Source: Pseudomonas sp. RIT288
GTDB lineage: Bacteria; Pseudomonadota; Gammaproteobacteria; Pseudomonadales; Pseudomonadaceae
Reading direction: 5' to 3'
Assembly (NCBI RefSeq): GCF_000631985.1
Contig: NZ_JFYN01000012.1
Span: forward strand, 186,001 to 250,000
DNA: 64,000 nt
Numbering within the stretch: the first letter of the stretch is position 1; each line of letters starts with the position of its first letter. The notes beneath the pieces were generated by a model. That model was given only the letters and a program-made list of their open reading frames with translations, had not been told where the DNA came from and searched no databases. Positions 41,259 through 50,285 of this stretch are shown piece after piece. The position numbers and the translations under genes were made by a program.

Positions 41259-42635
41259 ATGTCCTTTACCCGTCGCCAAATCCTCGGTGGCCTGGCCGGT
41301 CTTGTTGTCGTTGGTGTCGGAGCGGGAGGCGCGTCGCGCTACTGGCTGGGCAAGATGGCCGATGCTGACGCGGGCCACGACTACGAGCTGATCGCGGCGC
41401 CACTGGACGTTGAGCTGGTGCCGGGGCACAAGACCGAGGCCTGGGCGTTCGGCCCATCGGCGCCGGGCACTGAATTGCGCGTGCGTCAGGGCGAGTGGCT
41501 GCGGGTGCGTTTCATCAACCACCTGCCGGTGGCGACCACCATTCACTGGCACGGTATCCGTCTGCCGCTGGAAATGGACGGCGTGCCGTACGTCTCGCAA
41601 TTGCCGGTGCTGCCCGGTGAATACTTCGATTACAAATTCCGCGTGCCGGACGCCGGTAGCTACTGGTATCACCCGCACGTCAGCAGCAGCGAAGAGCTGG
41701 GGCGCGGGCTGGTCGGGCCGTTGATTGTCGAAGAGCGCGAGCCGACCGGTTTCAAGTACGAAAAGACCCTGAGCCTGAAGAACTGGCACATCGACGAGCA
41801 AGGCAATTTCGTCGAGTTCAGCATTCCCCGTGAAGCGGCGCGTGGCGGTACGGCGGGGCGCTTGTCGACCATCAACGGCGTGCCAACGCCGGTGATCGAG
41901 TTGCCGGCCGGGCAGATCACCCGTGTGCGTTTGCTCAACCTCGACAACACCCTGACGTATCGCATCAACATTCCCGGCGTCGAAGCGCAGATCTATGCGC
42001 TGGACGGCAACCCGGTCGAGCCGCGCCCCTTGGGCAAAGAATACTGGCTGGGGCCGGGCATGCGTATCTGCCTGGCCATCAAGGCCCCGCCGGCCGGTGA
42101 AGAATTGTCGCTGCGCAATGGCCCGGTACGTCTGGGAACCTTACGCTCGGTGGCCAATAACGATGCACCGACCGAGTGGCCGAAAGCCTTGCCCGCCAAC
42201 CCGGTGGCCGAACCGGATCTGGCGAATGCCGAGAAACTCAACTTCAATTTCGAATGGGTCGGTTCGGTGTCGGTGAATGTCGACAACGGCAAGCCGCCGA
42301 GCCTGTGGCAGATCAACGGCAAGGCCTGGGACATCACGGACAAGACCTGCGCCGATCGGCCGATCGCCAGCCTGAAGCTGGGCCAGAGCTACATCTTCGA
42401 ACTGAAGAACATGACCCAGTACCAGCACCCGATTCACCTGCACGGCATGAGCTTCAAGGTGATTGCGTCGAACCGGCACAAGATCACTCCGTACTTCACC
42501 GACACTTATCTGCTGGGCAAGAACGAGCGTGCGCAAGTGGCGCTGGTGGCGGATAACCCGGGGGTGTGGATGTTCCATTGCCACGTCATCGACCACATGG
42601 AAACCGGCCTGATGGCCGCCATCGAGGTGAAGTGA
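41259..42635 (+). CDS. Tat-exported multicopper oxidase
   Basis: Periplasmic laccase-like oxidase, possibly for Cu(I) or phenolics. It has 458 residues from ATG 41259; the start gives a twin-arginine signal (MSFTRRQILGGLAGLVVVG). Copper motifs are TTIHWHGIRL, SYWYHPHVSS, YQHPIHLHGMSF and WMFHCHVIDHMETGLM, so all four copper sites, including the type-1 Cys in HCH, are present. No Met-rich insert of the CueO kind is seen. Its stop overlaps tadA by one base. Confidence 0.92.
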   Translation: MSFTRRQILGGLAGLVVVGVGAGGASRYWLGKMADADAGHDYELIAAPLDVELVPGHKTEAWAFGPSAPGTELRVRQGEWLRVRFINHLPVATTIHWHGIRLPLEMDGVPYVSQLPVLPGEYFDYKFRVPDAGSYWYHPHVSSSEELGRGLVGPLIVEEREPTGFKYEKTLSLKNWHIDEQGNFVEFSIPREAARGGTAGRLSTINGVPTPVIELPAGQITRVRLLNLDNTLTYRINIPGVEAQIYALDGNPVEPRPLGKEYWLGPGMRICLAIKAPPAGEELSLRNGPVRLGTLRSVANNDAPTEWPKALPANPVAEPDLANAEKLNFNFEWVGSVSVNVDNGKPPSLWQINGKAWDITDKTCADRPIASLKLGQSYIFELKNMTQYQHPIHLHGMSFKVIASNRHKITPYFTDTYLLGKNERAQVALVADNPGVWMFHCHVIDHMETGLMAAIEVK

Positions 42636-43129
42636 TGCGTCAGATTCGCCCCGCCGCGATCATCGACCGCAGCCGTGACCGCGATTTCATGCGTGAAGCG
42701 CTGGAGCTTGCTGCCCAAGGCGCAGCCCTTGGCGAAGTGCCGGTGGGGGCGGTGCTGGTGCAGGACGGTGAAATCATCGGTCGTGGCTACAACTGCCCGA
42801 TCACCACCAGCGACCCGAGTGCCCACGCGGAAATGGTCGCGATCCGCGCCGCTGCGCAAGCGGTGAGCAACTATCGCCTGCCGGGCAGCACCCTCTATGT
42901 GACGCTGGAACCGTGCAGCATGTGCGCCGGGCTGATCGTGCATTCACGCATTGCGCGGGTGGTGTATGGCGCGCTGGAGCCGAAGGCCGGGATCGTGCAG
43001 AGTCAGGGACAGTTCTTTACCCAGGGCTTTTTGAATCACCGGGTGTTGTATGAGGGCGGGGTGCTGGCCGAAGAATGTGGTGCGGTGCTGACCGAATTCT
43101 TCCGCGCCCGTCGGGCAAGTCGGGATTGA
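42635..43129 (+). CDS. tadA: tRNA adenosine(34) deaminase TadA
   Basis: Makes inosine at the wobble position of tRNA-Arg(ACG), an essential step. It has 164 residues. The zinc site is HAEMVAIRAA (catalytic Glu) with PCSMCAGLIVHSRI. DRDFMREALELAAQGAALGE opens the deaminase fold. It overlaps the multicopper oxidase stop (TGATG), an unexpected pairing in function but the same order as I recall in P. aeruginosa. Confidence 0.96.
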   Translation: MRQIRPAAIIDRSRDRDFMREALELAAQGAALGEVPVGAVLVQDGEIIGRGYNCPITTSDPSAHAEMVAIRAAAQAVSNYRLPGSTLYVTLEPCSMCAGLIVHSRIARVVYGALEPKAGIVQSQGQFFTQGFLNHRVLYEGGVLAEECGAVLTEFFRARRASRD

Positions 43130-43130
43130 G

Positions 43131-43204
43131 ATCAAAAGATCGCAGCCTTCGGCAGCTCCTACAGGGATCGATGTAGGAGCTGCCGAAGGCTGCGATCTTT
43201 TGAT
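43131..43204. repeat. Inverted REP pair, GGAGCTGCCGAAGGCTGCG family, arms outward
   Basis: ATCAAAAGATCGCAGCCTTCGGCAGCTCCTACA comes first and the reverse order second, with a centre of only about 8 bases. It starts one base after the tadA stop and ends 7 bases before the cmoB stop, so it separates two convergent genes. Confidence 0.88.
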
Positions 43205-43210
43205 TCTGCT

Positions 43211-44167
43211 TTATTTGCGGGCGACGATGACCGCACGCATCGGCGCCGGCAGCCCTTCGATGGTCTTGCTGTGATCCTCGGGATCAAGGAAGTCGCTCAA
43301 CGATTGATACTTCATCCACTCGGTACCGCGCTGTTCTTCAACGGTGGTGGTGCTGACGTCCACACATCGAATATCAGTGAAACCGGCGCGGCGCAGCCAC
43401 AATTCCAGTGCCGGTACCGAGGGCAGGAACCACACGTTGCGCATCTGCGCGTAGCGATCTTCTGGCACCAGCACTTGATGCTTGTCGCCTTCAACCACCA
43501 GCGTTTCCAGCACCAATTCGCCGCCCTTGACCAGGCAATCCTTCAGCGCCAGCAAATGCTCGATCGGCGAACGACGGTGGTAGAACACGCCCATCGAGAA
43601 CACTGTGTCGAAGCCTTCAAGGTTCGGCGGCAGGTCTTCGAACGGGAACGGCAGGTGCCAGGCATTCGGTTCCGACAAATAGCGCTGCACAGCCTGGAAC
43701 TGGCAGAAGAACAGCCAGTTCGGATCGACGCCGATCACGCTGTCGGCACCGGCGCCGAGCATGCGCCACATGTAGTAGCCGTTGCCGCAACCGACGTCGA
43801 GGATGCGTTTGCCCTTCAGGTCCAGATGTGGGGCGACCCGCGACCACTTCCAGTCCGAGCGCCATTCGGTGTCGACGTGCACGCCGAACAGGTCGAACGG
43901 CCCCTTGCGCCACGGCGACAGGCCCATCAGCGCGGTGCGCATTTGCGCGCGGGTTTCGTCGTCGCAATCGGTATCGAGTTTCAGGCCGTTGAGCAGATCG
44001 ACTTCGCTCGGCTGGAGTTTCGGCAACGCGTCCAGCGCACTCTGCCAGCGCTCCAGATCGCCGTGGCCCTTCTGCATTTTCTTGTCGAGTTGCACTTGCA
44101 GGGTGTTGGCCCAATCGGCCAGCGGGGTGCCAGCCAAACGGCGGGCGAGGGGGGACAGATCAATCAT
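43211..44167 (-). CDS. cmoB: tRNA U34 carboxymethyltransferase CmoB
   Basis: Uses carboxy-SAM to make 5-carboxymethoxyuridine at tRNA wobble position 34. It has 318 residues. The Rossmann fold opens with [30 protein letters not shown] and [13 protein letters not shown] are CmoB signatures. Its ATG overlaps the cmoA stop by 4 bases, so they are translationally coupled. Confidence 0.97.
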   Translation of the reverse strand: MIDLSPLARRLAGTPLADWANTLQVQLDKKMQKGHGDLERWQSALDALPKLQPSEVDLLNGLKLDTDCDDETRAQMRTALMGLSPWRKGPFDLFGVHVDTEWRSDWKWSRVAPHLDLKGKRILDVGCGNGYYMWRMLGAGADSVIGVDPNWLFFCQFQAVQRYLSEPNAWHLPFPFEDLPPNLEGFDTVFSMGVFYHRRSPIEHLLALKDCLVKGGELVLETLVVEGDKHQVLVPEDRYAQMRNVWFLPSVPALELWLRRAGFTDIRCVDVSTTTVEEQRGTEWMKYQSLSDFLDPEDHSKTIEGLPAPMRAVIVARK

Positions 44168-44907
44168 GGCAAGGCAATCAACGAGGCAAAGTTAAGACAC
44201 TGGAACCACGGCACGACTTTCGAGAACCCGGCGGCCAGCAGGCGTTCACGGTGTTCTTCGAGGCTGTCGGGCTTCATGACGTTTTCGATGGCGCTGCGCT
44301 TCTGGGCAATTTCCAGTTCGCTGTAGCCGTTGGCGCGTTTGAACGCGACGTGCAGATCGGTGAGCAGCGCGTGCTCTTGCGCATCGTTGAAGCGCAGCTT
44401 CTCTGACAGAATCAGCGCGCCGCCGGGCAGCAGCGACTGGCGGATACGCGAGAGCAACGCGGTGCGCTGATCCGGGGCGATGAATTGCAGGGTGAAGTTC
44501 AGCGCCACCACCGAGGCCGGTTTGAATTCGAGCGCGAGAATGTCGCCTTCGATCACCTCGACCGGGAGCAGCTCCTGGAACATCGAATCCTGACCGTTGA
44601 GGTATTCACGGCAGCGTTCGACCATCGCCGCCGAGTTATCCACCGCGATCACCCGGCAACCGTCGGTGCGCACGTGACGGCGCAAGGCCTGAGTCACGGC
44701 GCCGAGTGAGGCGCCGAGGTCGTACAGCACGCTGTTCGGTTGGGCGAACTGCGCCGCCAGCACGCCGAGGTTTTCGACAATGGTCGGGTAACCCGGCACC
44801 GAACGCTTGATCATGTCCGGGAACACCCGCACCACGTCCTCGTTGAAGGCGAAGTCAGGCACCTGGGCCATCGGCTGGGCGAAAATGCGATCGGGTTCTT
44901 TGCTCAC
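44164..44907 (-). CDS. cmoA: Carboxy-SAM synthase CmoA
   Basis: Makes carboxy-S-adenosylmethionine from SAM and prephenate, the cofactor for CmoB. I chose the GTG at 44907 ([20 protein letters not shown]), giving 247 residues, exactly the E. coli length. An ATG at 44943 would add a 12-residue tail. SAM-fold motifs are [20 protein letters not shown] and [17 protein letters not shown], with [16 protein letters not shown]. Confidence 0.95.
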   Translation of the reverse strand: MSKEPDRIFAQPMAQVPDFAFNEDVVRVFPDMIKRSVPGYPTIVENLGVLAAQFAQPNSVLYDLGASLGAVTQALRRHVRTDGCRVIAVDNSAAMVERCREYLNGQDSMFQELLPVEVIEGDILALEFKPASVVALNFTLQFIAPDQRTALLSRIRQSLLPGGALILSEKLRFNDAQEHALLTDLHVAFKRANGYSELEIAQKRSAIENVMKPDSLEEHRERLLAAGFSKVVPWFQCLNFASLIALP

Positions 44908-45014
44908 GGTGGTTCCGGCGGTGTCGGTGGAAAAGGCCGGCATTTTAGCCAAAGTGGCGCTGGGATGCTTGGGTTGTCTGATAAAGCGCCGCACGCAAGC
45001 CTTAAGCACACGCC

Positions 45015-45145
45015 TGTGGCGAGGGAGCTTGCTCCCGCTCGGCTGCGCAGCAGTCGCAAAACCTGATTACGAGATATACCTGCAGTCGCGTGCACCGAGT
45101 TTGGGGTCGCTTCGCAACCCAGCGGGAGCAAGCTCCCTCGCCACA
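45015..45145. repeat. Inverted REP pair, GCGAGGGAGCTTGCTCCCGC family
   Basis: TGTGGCGAGGGAGCTTGCTCCCGCT and its inverse (AGCGGGAGCAAGCTCCCTCGCCACA) frame about 80 bases with an inner inverted segment (GGCTGCGCAGCAGTCGC and GGGTCGCTTCGCAACCC). It is a fourth REP class in the window. Confidence 0.87.
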
Positions 45146-45149
45146 GGGG

Positions 45150-45785
45150 TTAGTGGGTTTTTTGGGAGAAAGCTGAGGCCGTGATCCCCCACTGCCCCAG
45201 CCAGTAACTGAGGATGATCACGTATGGCGCGGCGTGGAATGGGGATACGAAGCGATCGATACCGATCACACTGTCCGAGAACACGAACGCCAGCGCACCC
45301 GCCGTCGCCAAGAGCGCCGAACGCTGCGGCACATCGGTGCCGAGACGGGCGAGGGCGCGCCAGAGCATCGCGCTGATTGCCGTGCCGTAGACGATCACTG
45401 GCACCAATAAAGGCCCAAGACCGCTGGAAATCAAAAGTCCCAGCAATATCGCGCCAACGCCAAGGGCAAGCACCAGCGGCAGCACCGCCAAACGCTTGCA
45501 GTCACTCAGGTAAGCCTTGAGATACGCCAGATGCGCCACCAGAAACGCACCGAGGCCAAACACAAACAAATCCCCCGGCCACGCCAGCAACACGTCACCG
45601 AGCACAGAGAAAATCAGCCCCAGACTGATCCAGCGCCGATAGTCGCTGGGCGGTGCATCATGCAGCCAGCCGAGCAGCGCCAGCACCGGTAACGGTTTGA
45701 CCAACAGGCACAGCAACGCCGCATGGGTACTTACCCCATAAAGGAACGTCACCGCGCCCATCAGCGCCAGAATCAGCCAGCCCAC
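45150..45785 (-). CDS. Lysoplasmalogenase-type membrane protein (YhhN/TMEM86 family)
   Basis: It has 211 residues and about eight predicted membrane helices. The family consensus YxxxKPLxxL appears as LLVKPLPVLALLGWL and the FSxxGD motif as IFSVLGDVLLAWP. FVFSDSVIGIDRFV is the second conserved stretch. Members cleave vinyl-ether lysophospholipids in animals; the bacterial substrate is unsure. It sits two bases downstream of icp on the same strand. Confidence 0.85.
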   Translation of the reverse strand: MGWLILALMGAVTFLYGVSTHAALLCLLVKPLPVLALLGWLHDAPPSDYRRWISLGLIFSVLGDVLLAWPGDLFVFGLGAFLVAHLAYLKAYLSDCKRLAVLPLVLALGVGAILLGLLISSGLGPLLVPVIVYGTAISAMLWRALARLGTDVPQRSALLATAGALAFVFSDSVIGIDRFVSPFHAAPYVIILSYWLGQWGITASAFSQKTH

Positions 45786-45787
45786 GA

Positions 45788-46180
45788 TCAGTTCACCGAA
45801 ATGGCGCAGTCGAAGGTTTCTGCCGGCTCGACTTCCGGTTCCCAGGGCTGCTGCGAAGTCAGGCGCAGGCGTCCGGTGCCGGTGGCGAAGGCCTGAAAGC
45901 GCCAGGTGGAAAAACCGCCCGCACCGACCATGCCCGAATCTTTCGGACTGCTGTAAACCTCGGGGCTGAGGGCATGTAGCACGCCGCCGGCCGAATCCTG
46001 AATAGCCCAGCGATAGCCCGTGGTCGGGTTGCTCGGCAGCATGACGATCAGGTTTTGTCCGTTAGTGAGACGCACGGGGCATTCGCTCTGGTTTTCCACG
46101 GTCACGTTCTGTTTTGGCTGCGTGGCGCAGGCGGCCAGCAAAGAGAGGGCGAGAGGGACAAGCAGGCGAGTGGCGGACAT
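45788..46180 (-). CDS. icp: Chagasin-type inhibitor of cysteine peptidase (lipoprotein)
   Basis: It has 130 residues from ATG 46180. The signal ends in a lipobox (LALSLLAACATQ, Cys18), so it is a lipoprotein. The inhibitor fold of family I42 shows NPTTGYRW (L2 loop) and GAGGFSTWRFQA (L4 loop), the parts that enter the protease site. Family members block papain-like peptidases. The gene lies beside the Lon-like asrA gene, as PA0778 and PA0779 do in P. aeruginosa by memory. An upstream GTG (46297) in frame would run into a REP element and was not used. Confidence 0.87.
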   Translation of the reverse strand: MSATRLLVPLALSLLAACATQPKQNVTVENQSECPVRLTNGQNLIVMLPSNPTTGYRWAIQDSAGGVLHALSPEVYSSPKDSGMVGAGGFSTWRFQAFATGTGRLRLTSQQPWEPEVEPAETFDCAISVN

Positions 46181-46280
46181 AGGCTCAGTGGCTCCGGCGT
46201 TGACGACGAACGGCGAGCATAACTGAAGATGAGACAAAGTGTGACAGTCGGGCAGGTTCAGTGTTGTCAGCACCGACGCC

Positions 46281-46371
46281 ATCGCGAGCAGGCTCACGCC
46301 TGCAAGGGTAGGCGGTGTTCACAATATTTGTGTTCACTACAAAACCCTGTAGGAGTGAGCCTGCTCGCGAA
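46281..46371. repeat. REP pair, GAGTGAGCCTGCTCGCGA family, diverged
   Basis: CGCGAGCAGGCTCACGCCTGCA and TGTAGGAGTGAGCCTGCTCGCGA lie in outward order about 45 bases apart, between icp and the Lon-like gene. The left copy has a CACGCC change in place of CACTCC. Confidence 0.8.
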
Positions 46372-46398
46372 AGCGCTGTATCAGACACTACATGATGA

Positions 46399-48816
46399 TC
46401 AGAACAACACCTTCGCCACATCCGCAAAGCGCTTGGCAAAGTGCACGGTAATGCCTTCCTTCAGATAGTCCGGCAATTCCTCGAAGTTGCCGCGGTTCGG
46501 CTCCGGCAGGATCAGTTCGAAGATCTTCTGTCGCCGCGCCGCAATCACCTTCTCGCGCACTCCGCCAATCGGCAGTACATGCCCGGTCAGCGTCAGTTCG
46601 CCGGTCATCGCCACGCCTTTTTTCGGCGGTTGATTGCGGGCAAGCGAGAGCAGGGCGCTGGCCATGGTCACGCCGGCGCTCGGGCCGTCTTTCGGTGTGG
46701 CACCTTCCGGTACGTGCAGGTGGACGAAGGCTTCGTCGAAGAACTTCGCATCGCCCCCGAACTGCTTCAGGTGCGAGCTGACGTAGCTGTAGGCGATCTC
46801 CGCCGACTCTTTCATCACGTCGCCCAGTTGCCCGGTGAGTTTGAAGCCGCGATTGAGCGTGTGAATTCGAGTGGCTTCGATCGGCAGGGTCGCGCCGCCC
46901 ATGCTGGTCCACGCCAGGCCGGTGATCACACCGGTGCCGGACAGCACTTGTTCGTTGCGGAACACCGGATGACCCAGCGAAGCTTCGAGGTCTTTCGGGC
47001 CGAGCTTGATCACCGCTTTCGGGTCGTCGATGAGTTTCATCACCGCTTTGCGCACCAGTTTGCCCATCTGTTTTTCCAACTGGCGCACCCCGGCTTCACG
47101 CGCGTAACCGTCGATCAAGGCCTTGAGCGCGCTGTCGCTGATGCTCAGGCTGCCTTTGGACACGCCAGCCTTTTCCAGCAGCTTCGGCCACAGGTGACGC
47201 TTGGCGATGGCGACTTTTTCTTCGGTGATGTAGCCCGACAGGCGAATCACTTCCATGCGGTCCAGCAACGGCCCGGGAATCGAATCCAGGGTATTGGCGG
47301 TGCACACGAACAGGACTTTCGACAGGTCCATGCGCAGGTCGAGATAGTGGTCGAGGAATTCGACGTTCTGTTCCGGGTCGAGGGTTTCCAGCAGCGCCGA
47401 GGCCGGGTCGCCCTGGTAGCTCTGGCCCATCTTGTCGATCTCGTCGAGCATGATCACCGGATTCATCACTTCGACGTCCTTCAACGCCTGCACCAGTTTG
47501 CCCGGCTGCGCGCCAATGTAAGTGCGGCGGTGGCCCTTGATCTCGGCTTCGTCACGCATGCCGCCGAGGCTGAAGCGGTAGAACGGCCGGCCGAGGGATT
47601 CGGCGATGGATTTGCCGACGCTGGTTTTACCCACGCCCGGCGGGCCGACCAGCAATACGATGGAGCCGCTGATCTCGCCTTTATAAGCACCGACCGCGAG
47701 GAATTCGAGGATGCGATCCTTGATGTCGTCGAGGCCGGCGTGGTGTTTGTCGAGCACTTTGCGCGCGTACTTGAGGTCGAGTTTGTCCTCGCCGTACACC
47801 CCCCACGGCACCGAAGTCGCCCAGTCGAGGTAATTGCGGGTGACCGCGTACTCTGGCGATCCGGTTTCGAGGATCGACAGTTTGTTCATTTCCTCTTCGA
47901 GGCGTTTCTGCACCTGTGCCGGCAGCACTTTGCCTTCCAGGCGTTGCTCGAACTGTTCGAGATCGGCGCTGCGGTCGTCCTTGGTCAGGCCGAGTTCCTG
48001 CTGGATCACCTTGAGTTGTTCTTTCAGGAAAAACTCGCGCTGATGCTCGCCTATCTTGCGGTTGACCTCGGCGGAGATCTCTTTCTGCAGGCGCGCGACT
48101 TCGACTTCCTTGCGCAGCATCGGCAGGACTTTTTCCATGCGTTTGAGCATTGGCACGCAGTCGAGCACTTCCTGCAGCTCATTACCTGTCGCCGAAGTGA
48201 GGGCGGCGGCGAAGTCGGTCAGCGGCGACGGATCGTTGGGGCTGAAGCGGTTGAGGTAGTTCTTCAGCTCTTCGCTGTACAGCGGGTTGAGCGGCAGCAG
48301 TTCCTTGATCGCGTTGATCAGCGCCATGCCGTAGGCCTTGACCTCGTCGGTCGGCTCGGTCGGCTGGTGCGGGTATTCGACTTCCACCAGATATGGTGGA
48401 CGGTGGTGTTTGAGCCAAGTCTTGATGCGCACGCGGCTCAGGCCTTGGGCGACGAATTGCAGTTTGCCGTTTTCGCGGCTGGCGTGGTGCACCTTCACCA
48501 GCGTGCCGTATTCCGGCAGGGCTTTGGTGTTGAAGTGGCGCGGGTCCTCCTGGGGCGTGTCCATGAAGAACAGGGCCAGGGAGTGGTGTTCGGATTTGCT
48601 GACCAGATCGAGGGTTTCGGCCCAGGGTTCTTCGTTGACGATGACCGGCAGTACTTGGGCCGGGAAGAACGGGCGGTTGTGGATCGGGATGACGTAGACC
48701 TTGTCCGGCAGGTTCTGGCCGGGCAGGGCGAGGCCTTTGCCGGTGGAGTGATGTTCGATGTGCTCAGCTTCGGTGTAGTCGTCGGGGTTGTCGGGGAATT
48801 CTTGCTGGTCGCTCAT
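46399..48816 (-). CDS. lon: Lon-family ATP-dependent protease, AsrA-like
   Basis: It has 805 residues from ATG 48816 (MSDQQEFPDNPDDYTEAEHI). Layout: N-terminal substrate domain at about 35-235 (KVYVIPIHNRPFFPAQVLPV), coiled middle, AAA domain with Walker A GPPGVGKTS and Walker B VIMLDEIDKMG, and the serine-lysine protease domain. The catalytic Ser lies in KDGPSAGVTMASALLS and the Lys in LPIGGVREKVIAARR. The acidic N-terminus and the icp neighbour match AsrA (PA0779), an aminoglycoside-stress protease of P. aeruginosa, better than the main Lon next to clpX. An upstream ATG at 48978 is in frame but the 54 added residues look non-coding. Confidence 0.92.
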   Translation of the reverse strand: MSDQQEFPDNPDDYTEAEHIEHHSTGKGLALPGQNLPDKVYVIPIHNRPFFPAQVLPVIVNEEPWAETLDLVSKSEHHSLALFFMDTPQEDPRHFNTKALPEYGTLVKVHHASRENGKLQFVAQGLSRVRIKTWLKHHRPPYLVEVEYPHQPTEPTDEVKAYGMALINAIKELLPLNPLYSEELKNYLNRFSPNDPSPLTDFAAALTSATGNELQEVLDCVPMLKRMEKVLPMLRKEVEVARLQKEISAEVNRKIGEHQREFFLKEQLKVIQQELGLTKDDRSADLEQFEQRLEGKVLPAQVQKRLEEEMNKLSILETGSPEYAVTRNYLDWATSVPWGVYGEDKLDLKYARKVLDKHHAGLDDIKDRILEFLAVGAYKGEISGSIVLLVGPPGVGKTSVGKSIAESLGRPFYRFSLGGMRDEAEIKGHRRTYIGAQPGKLVQALKDVEVMNPVIMLDEIDKMGQSYQGDPASALLETLDPEQNVEFLDHYLDLRMDLSKVLFVCTANTLDSIPGPLLDRMEVIRLSGYITEEKVAIAKRHLWPKLLEKAGVSKGSLSISDSALKALIDGYAREAGVRQLEKQMGKLVRKAVMKLIDDPKAVIKLGPKDLEASLGHPVFRNEQVLSGTGVITGLAWTSMGGATLPIEATRIHTLNRGFKLTGQLGDVMKESAEIAYSYVSSHLKQFGGDAKFFDEAFVHLHVPEGATPKDGPSAGVTMASALLSLARNQPPKKGVAMTGELTLTGHVLPIGGVREKVIAARRQKIFELILPEPNRGNFEELPDYLKEGITVHFAKRFADVAKVLF

Positions 48817-49253
48817 TGGGGCACCTGCGCAATGGGGTATGGGTCTTAGATGGGGCAGGCTTTGGGTGGTTTCAATGGGGGGCGGTGTTTCTGCTTGGGT
48901 GTTCAGGGTTTTGACAGGCGTCACGCTTTGGGCTTGGCGGCCTTTGGGCCGACCAGGTTCTTGGTTTTTTGTGTACATATCCGTTTTTTCGGTAACGGCT
49001 ACTTAGGGTTTCGCCCTTACGGCGACTCACTTTTTTGACAAACGCCTCAAAAAAGTAAGCAAAAAAAGGCTTGCTCCTGCGTTCGGCCCGCTCGCTGGGG
49101 CTCGGGGTTCCTTCGCTGCGGGACTGATCCGTGGGGCAGCGCCTCCGGTTTGCTTCGCTGCACCTCCTCTCGCTGTGTTTGGCTGCGCCAAACGGTCGCT
49201 GCGCTCCCACCCCCGGATCAATCCCTCCACTCAGCCTTCCGACGTCGCCCGTG

Positions 49254-49277
49254 GATCAAGATCAAGATCAAGATCAG
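49254..49277. repeat. Four tandem GATCAA units
   Basis: GATCAA is repeated four times in a row, a short 6-bp tandem repeat in the lon upstream spacer. Such repeats can vary in copy number between strains; nothing else is known about it here. Confidence 0.6.
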
Positions 49278-49349
49278 GAGCTGCAGCCGAGCTAACGCTC
49301 ATCCTGGAGTGGGGCGGCTGCGCCGCATGGGGCATACACAAATCAAAAC

Positions 49350-49387
49350 TGTGGGAGCTGGCTTGCCAGCGATGGCGGCCTGACAGC
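49350..49387. repeat. Single REP, GGAGCTGGCTTGCCAGCGATGG class
   Basis: TGTGGGAGCTGGCTTGCCAG followed by CGATGGCGGCCTGACAG is a fifth REP class, common in P. fluorescens and P. putida. Only one orientation is present; no inverted partner is found nearby. Confidence 0.75.
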
Positions 49388-49421
49388 CGACCATTCTCCA
49401 ACTGGCTGCATCCAATCCCTC

Positions 49422-49493
49422 TGTAGGAGCTGCCGAAGGCTGCGATCTTTTGATCTTCAAAATCAAAAGATCGCAGCCTTCGGCAGCTCCTAC
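49422..49493. repeat. Inverted REP pair, GGAGCTGCCGAAGGCTGCG family
   Basis: TGTAGGAGCTGCCGAAGGCTGCGATCTTTTGAT and its near-perfect inverse meet with only a few bases between them. Confidence 0.88.
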
Positions 49494-49516
49494 GCAGTTA
49501 CATCGTGTAATGGCTT

Positions 49517-49544
49517 CGCTTCGCGAGCGGGATCGCTCCCACTG
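49517..49544. repeat. Single diverged REP half
   Basis: CTTCGCGAGCGGGATCGCTCCCAC is one arm of the CGCGAGCAGGCTCGCTCCCACA type with changes in the loop. It ends at the 3' end of the DUF6124-type gene and has no partner. Confidence 0.65.
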
Positions 49545-49549
49545 GGGGA

Positions 49550-49924
49550 TTAGTTGTGTGTGGGAGACTGCGAGATTTCGTGGTTATCCAGCACTCGGTT
49601 CACCGCCAGTTCGGCGAGCATGATGATTTGCTGAATGGCCAGAATCGTCCGGCGCTGCGGGATGTCGATGTACTTGGCGATGTCGCTGGTCATGAGGCTG
49701 GCTTGGGCCAGTGATTCGCAGGCGTGAACCAGCAGGCTTTCGTTGTCCATGTCCGGGGCGACCTGGAACATGTTGCTGGGGTTGTGGAATCTCACCGCGG
49801 CGGCGAAGGGTTTCAGGTAGTGGTCGAGGGCGCGTTCGGCGGCGTCGTGGAGTTTTCTGGAATCGAGGGATTCGTAGGGGGACGTGCTTTCCGCTGCGGG
49901 CGGATCAGGGGTTGGTTTGATCAT
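49550..49924 (-). CDS. DUF6124-family protein (formerly DUF3077), unknown function
   Basis: Small cytoplasmic protein of 124 residues from ATG 49924. It has SPYESLDSRKLHDAAERALD near the N-terminus and a helical remainder (SLLVHACESLAQASLMTSDI, LAELAVNRVLDNH), the pattern of a multi-copy Pseudomonas family whose function I do not know. It starts after AGGAGCTTCACC-like sequence in the leader. The reading frame stays open for a further 52 codons upstream to 50080, an oddity discussed under findings. Confidence 0.8.
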   Translation of the reverse strand: MIKPTPDPPAAESTSPYESLDSRKLHDAAERALDHYLKPFAAAVRFHNPSNMFQVAPDMDNESLLVHACESLAQASLMTSDIAKYIDIPQRRTILAIQQIIMLAELAVNRVLDNHEISQSPTHN

Positions 49925-50285
49925 GGTGAAGCTCCGAATGAGAAGTGGAGCTGCCACATATAGCCGCGACGCGATAACAGGAGGCAGCTGTACGCGGGTT
50001 CGCGGACCGAGCCATTCGGCAATCTCGGCATACCCGAAGGTATCCCGCGCACAGCCACCATCAAACCAAACACAGAGCACCTGAGCGCTCCCGTTTGGGC
50101 TGGCGATTATGCATCAAATCGAATGGACTACGGGCCGCGACGCCCGGCCGCTGAATTTCCAGCGACCCTCAGAGCCTATCCAGTCGATTTCCGAGGCACA
50201 ACCGACGCGACCTGTCGGAAAACTCCGTGCAATCACCAGCATTTGTAGGACGAGCACATTTCCCACAGACAAACACTTTTCAACC

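Larger units (their letters stand above)
48817..49549. other. Gene-free spacer with several repeat types
   Basis: 733 bases without a supported gene. 48979-49260 is a GC-rich stretch containing a perfect 10-bp inverted repeat, ACTTTTTTGA and TCAAAAAAGT (49028-49037, 49046-49055); I recall similar TTTTTTGACAAACGCC spacers in other Pseudomonas genomes. Four GATCAA units lie at 49254-49277. Then come a single REP of the GGAGCTGGCTTGCCAGCGATGG class (49350-49387), a REP pair (49422-49493) and a half REP (49517-49544). Confidence 0.65.

Noticed and set aside
46441..48849. 802-codon plus-strand open frame antisense to the Lon-like gene
   Set aside because: No ribosome site or motif, and the opposite strand encodes all Lon domains. 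Same reasoning for the 763-codon frame opposite gcd (50520-52811).
48817..48978. 54-residue N-terminal extension of the Lon-like protein
   Set aside because: Low-complexity Pro/Thr-rich residues unlike Lon; ATG 48816 gives the known AsrA-like start.
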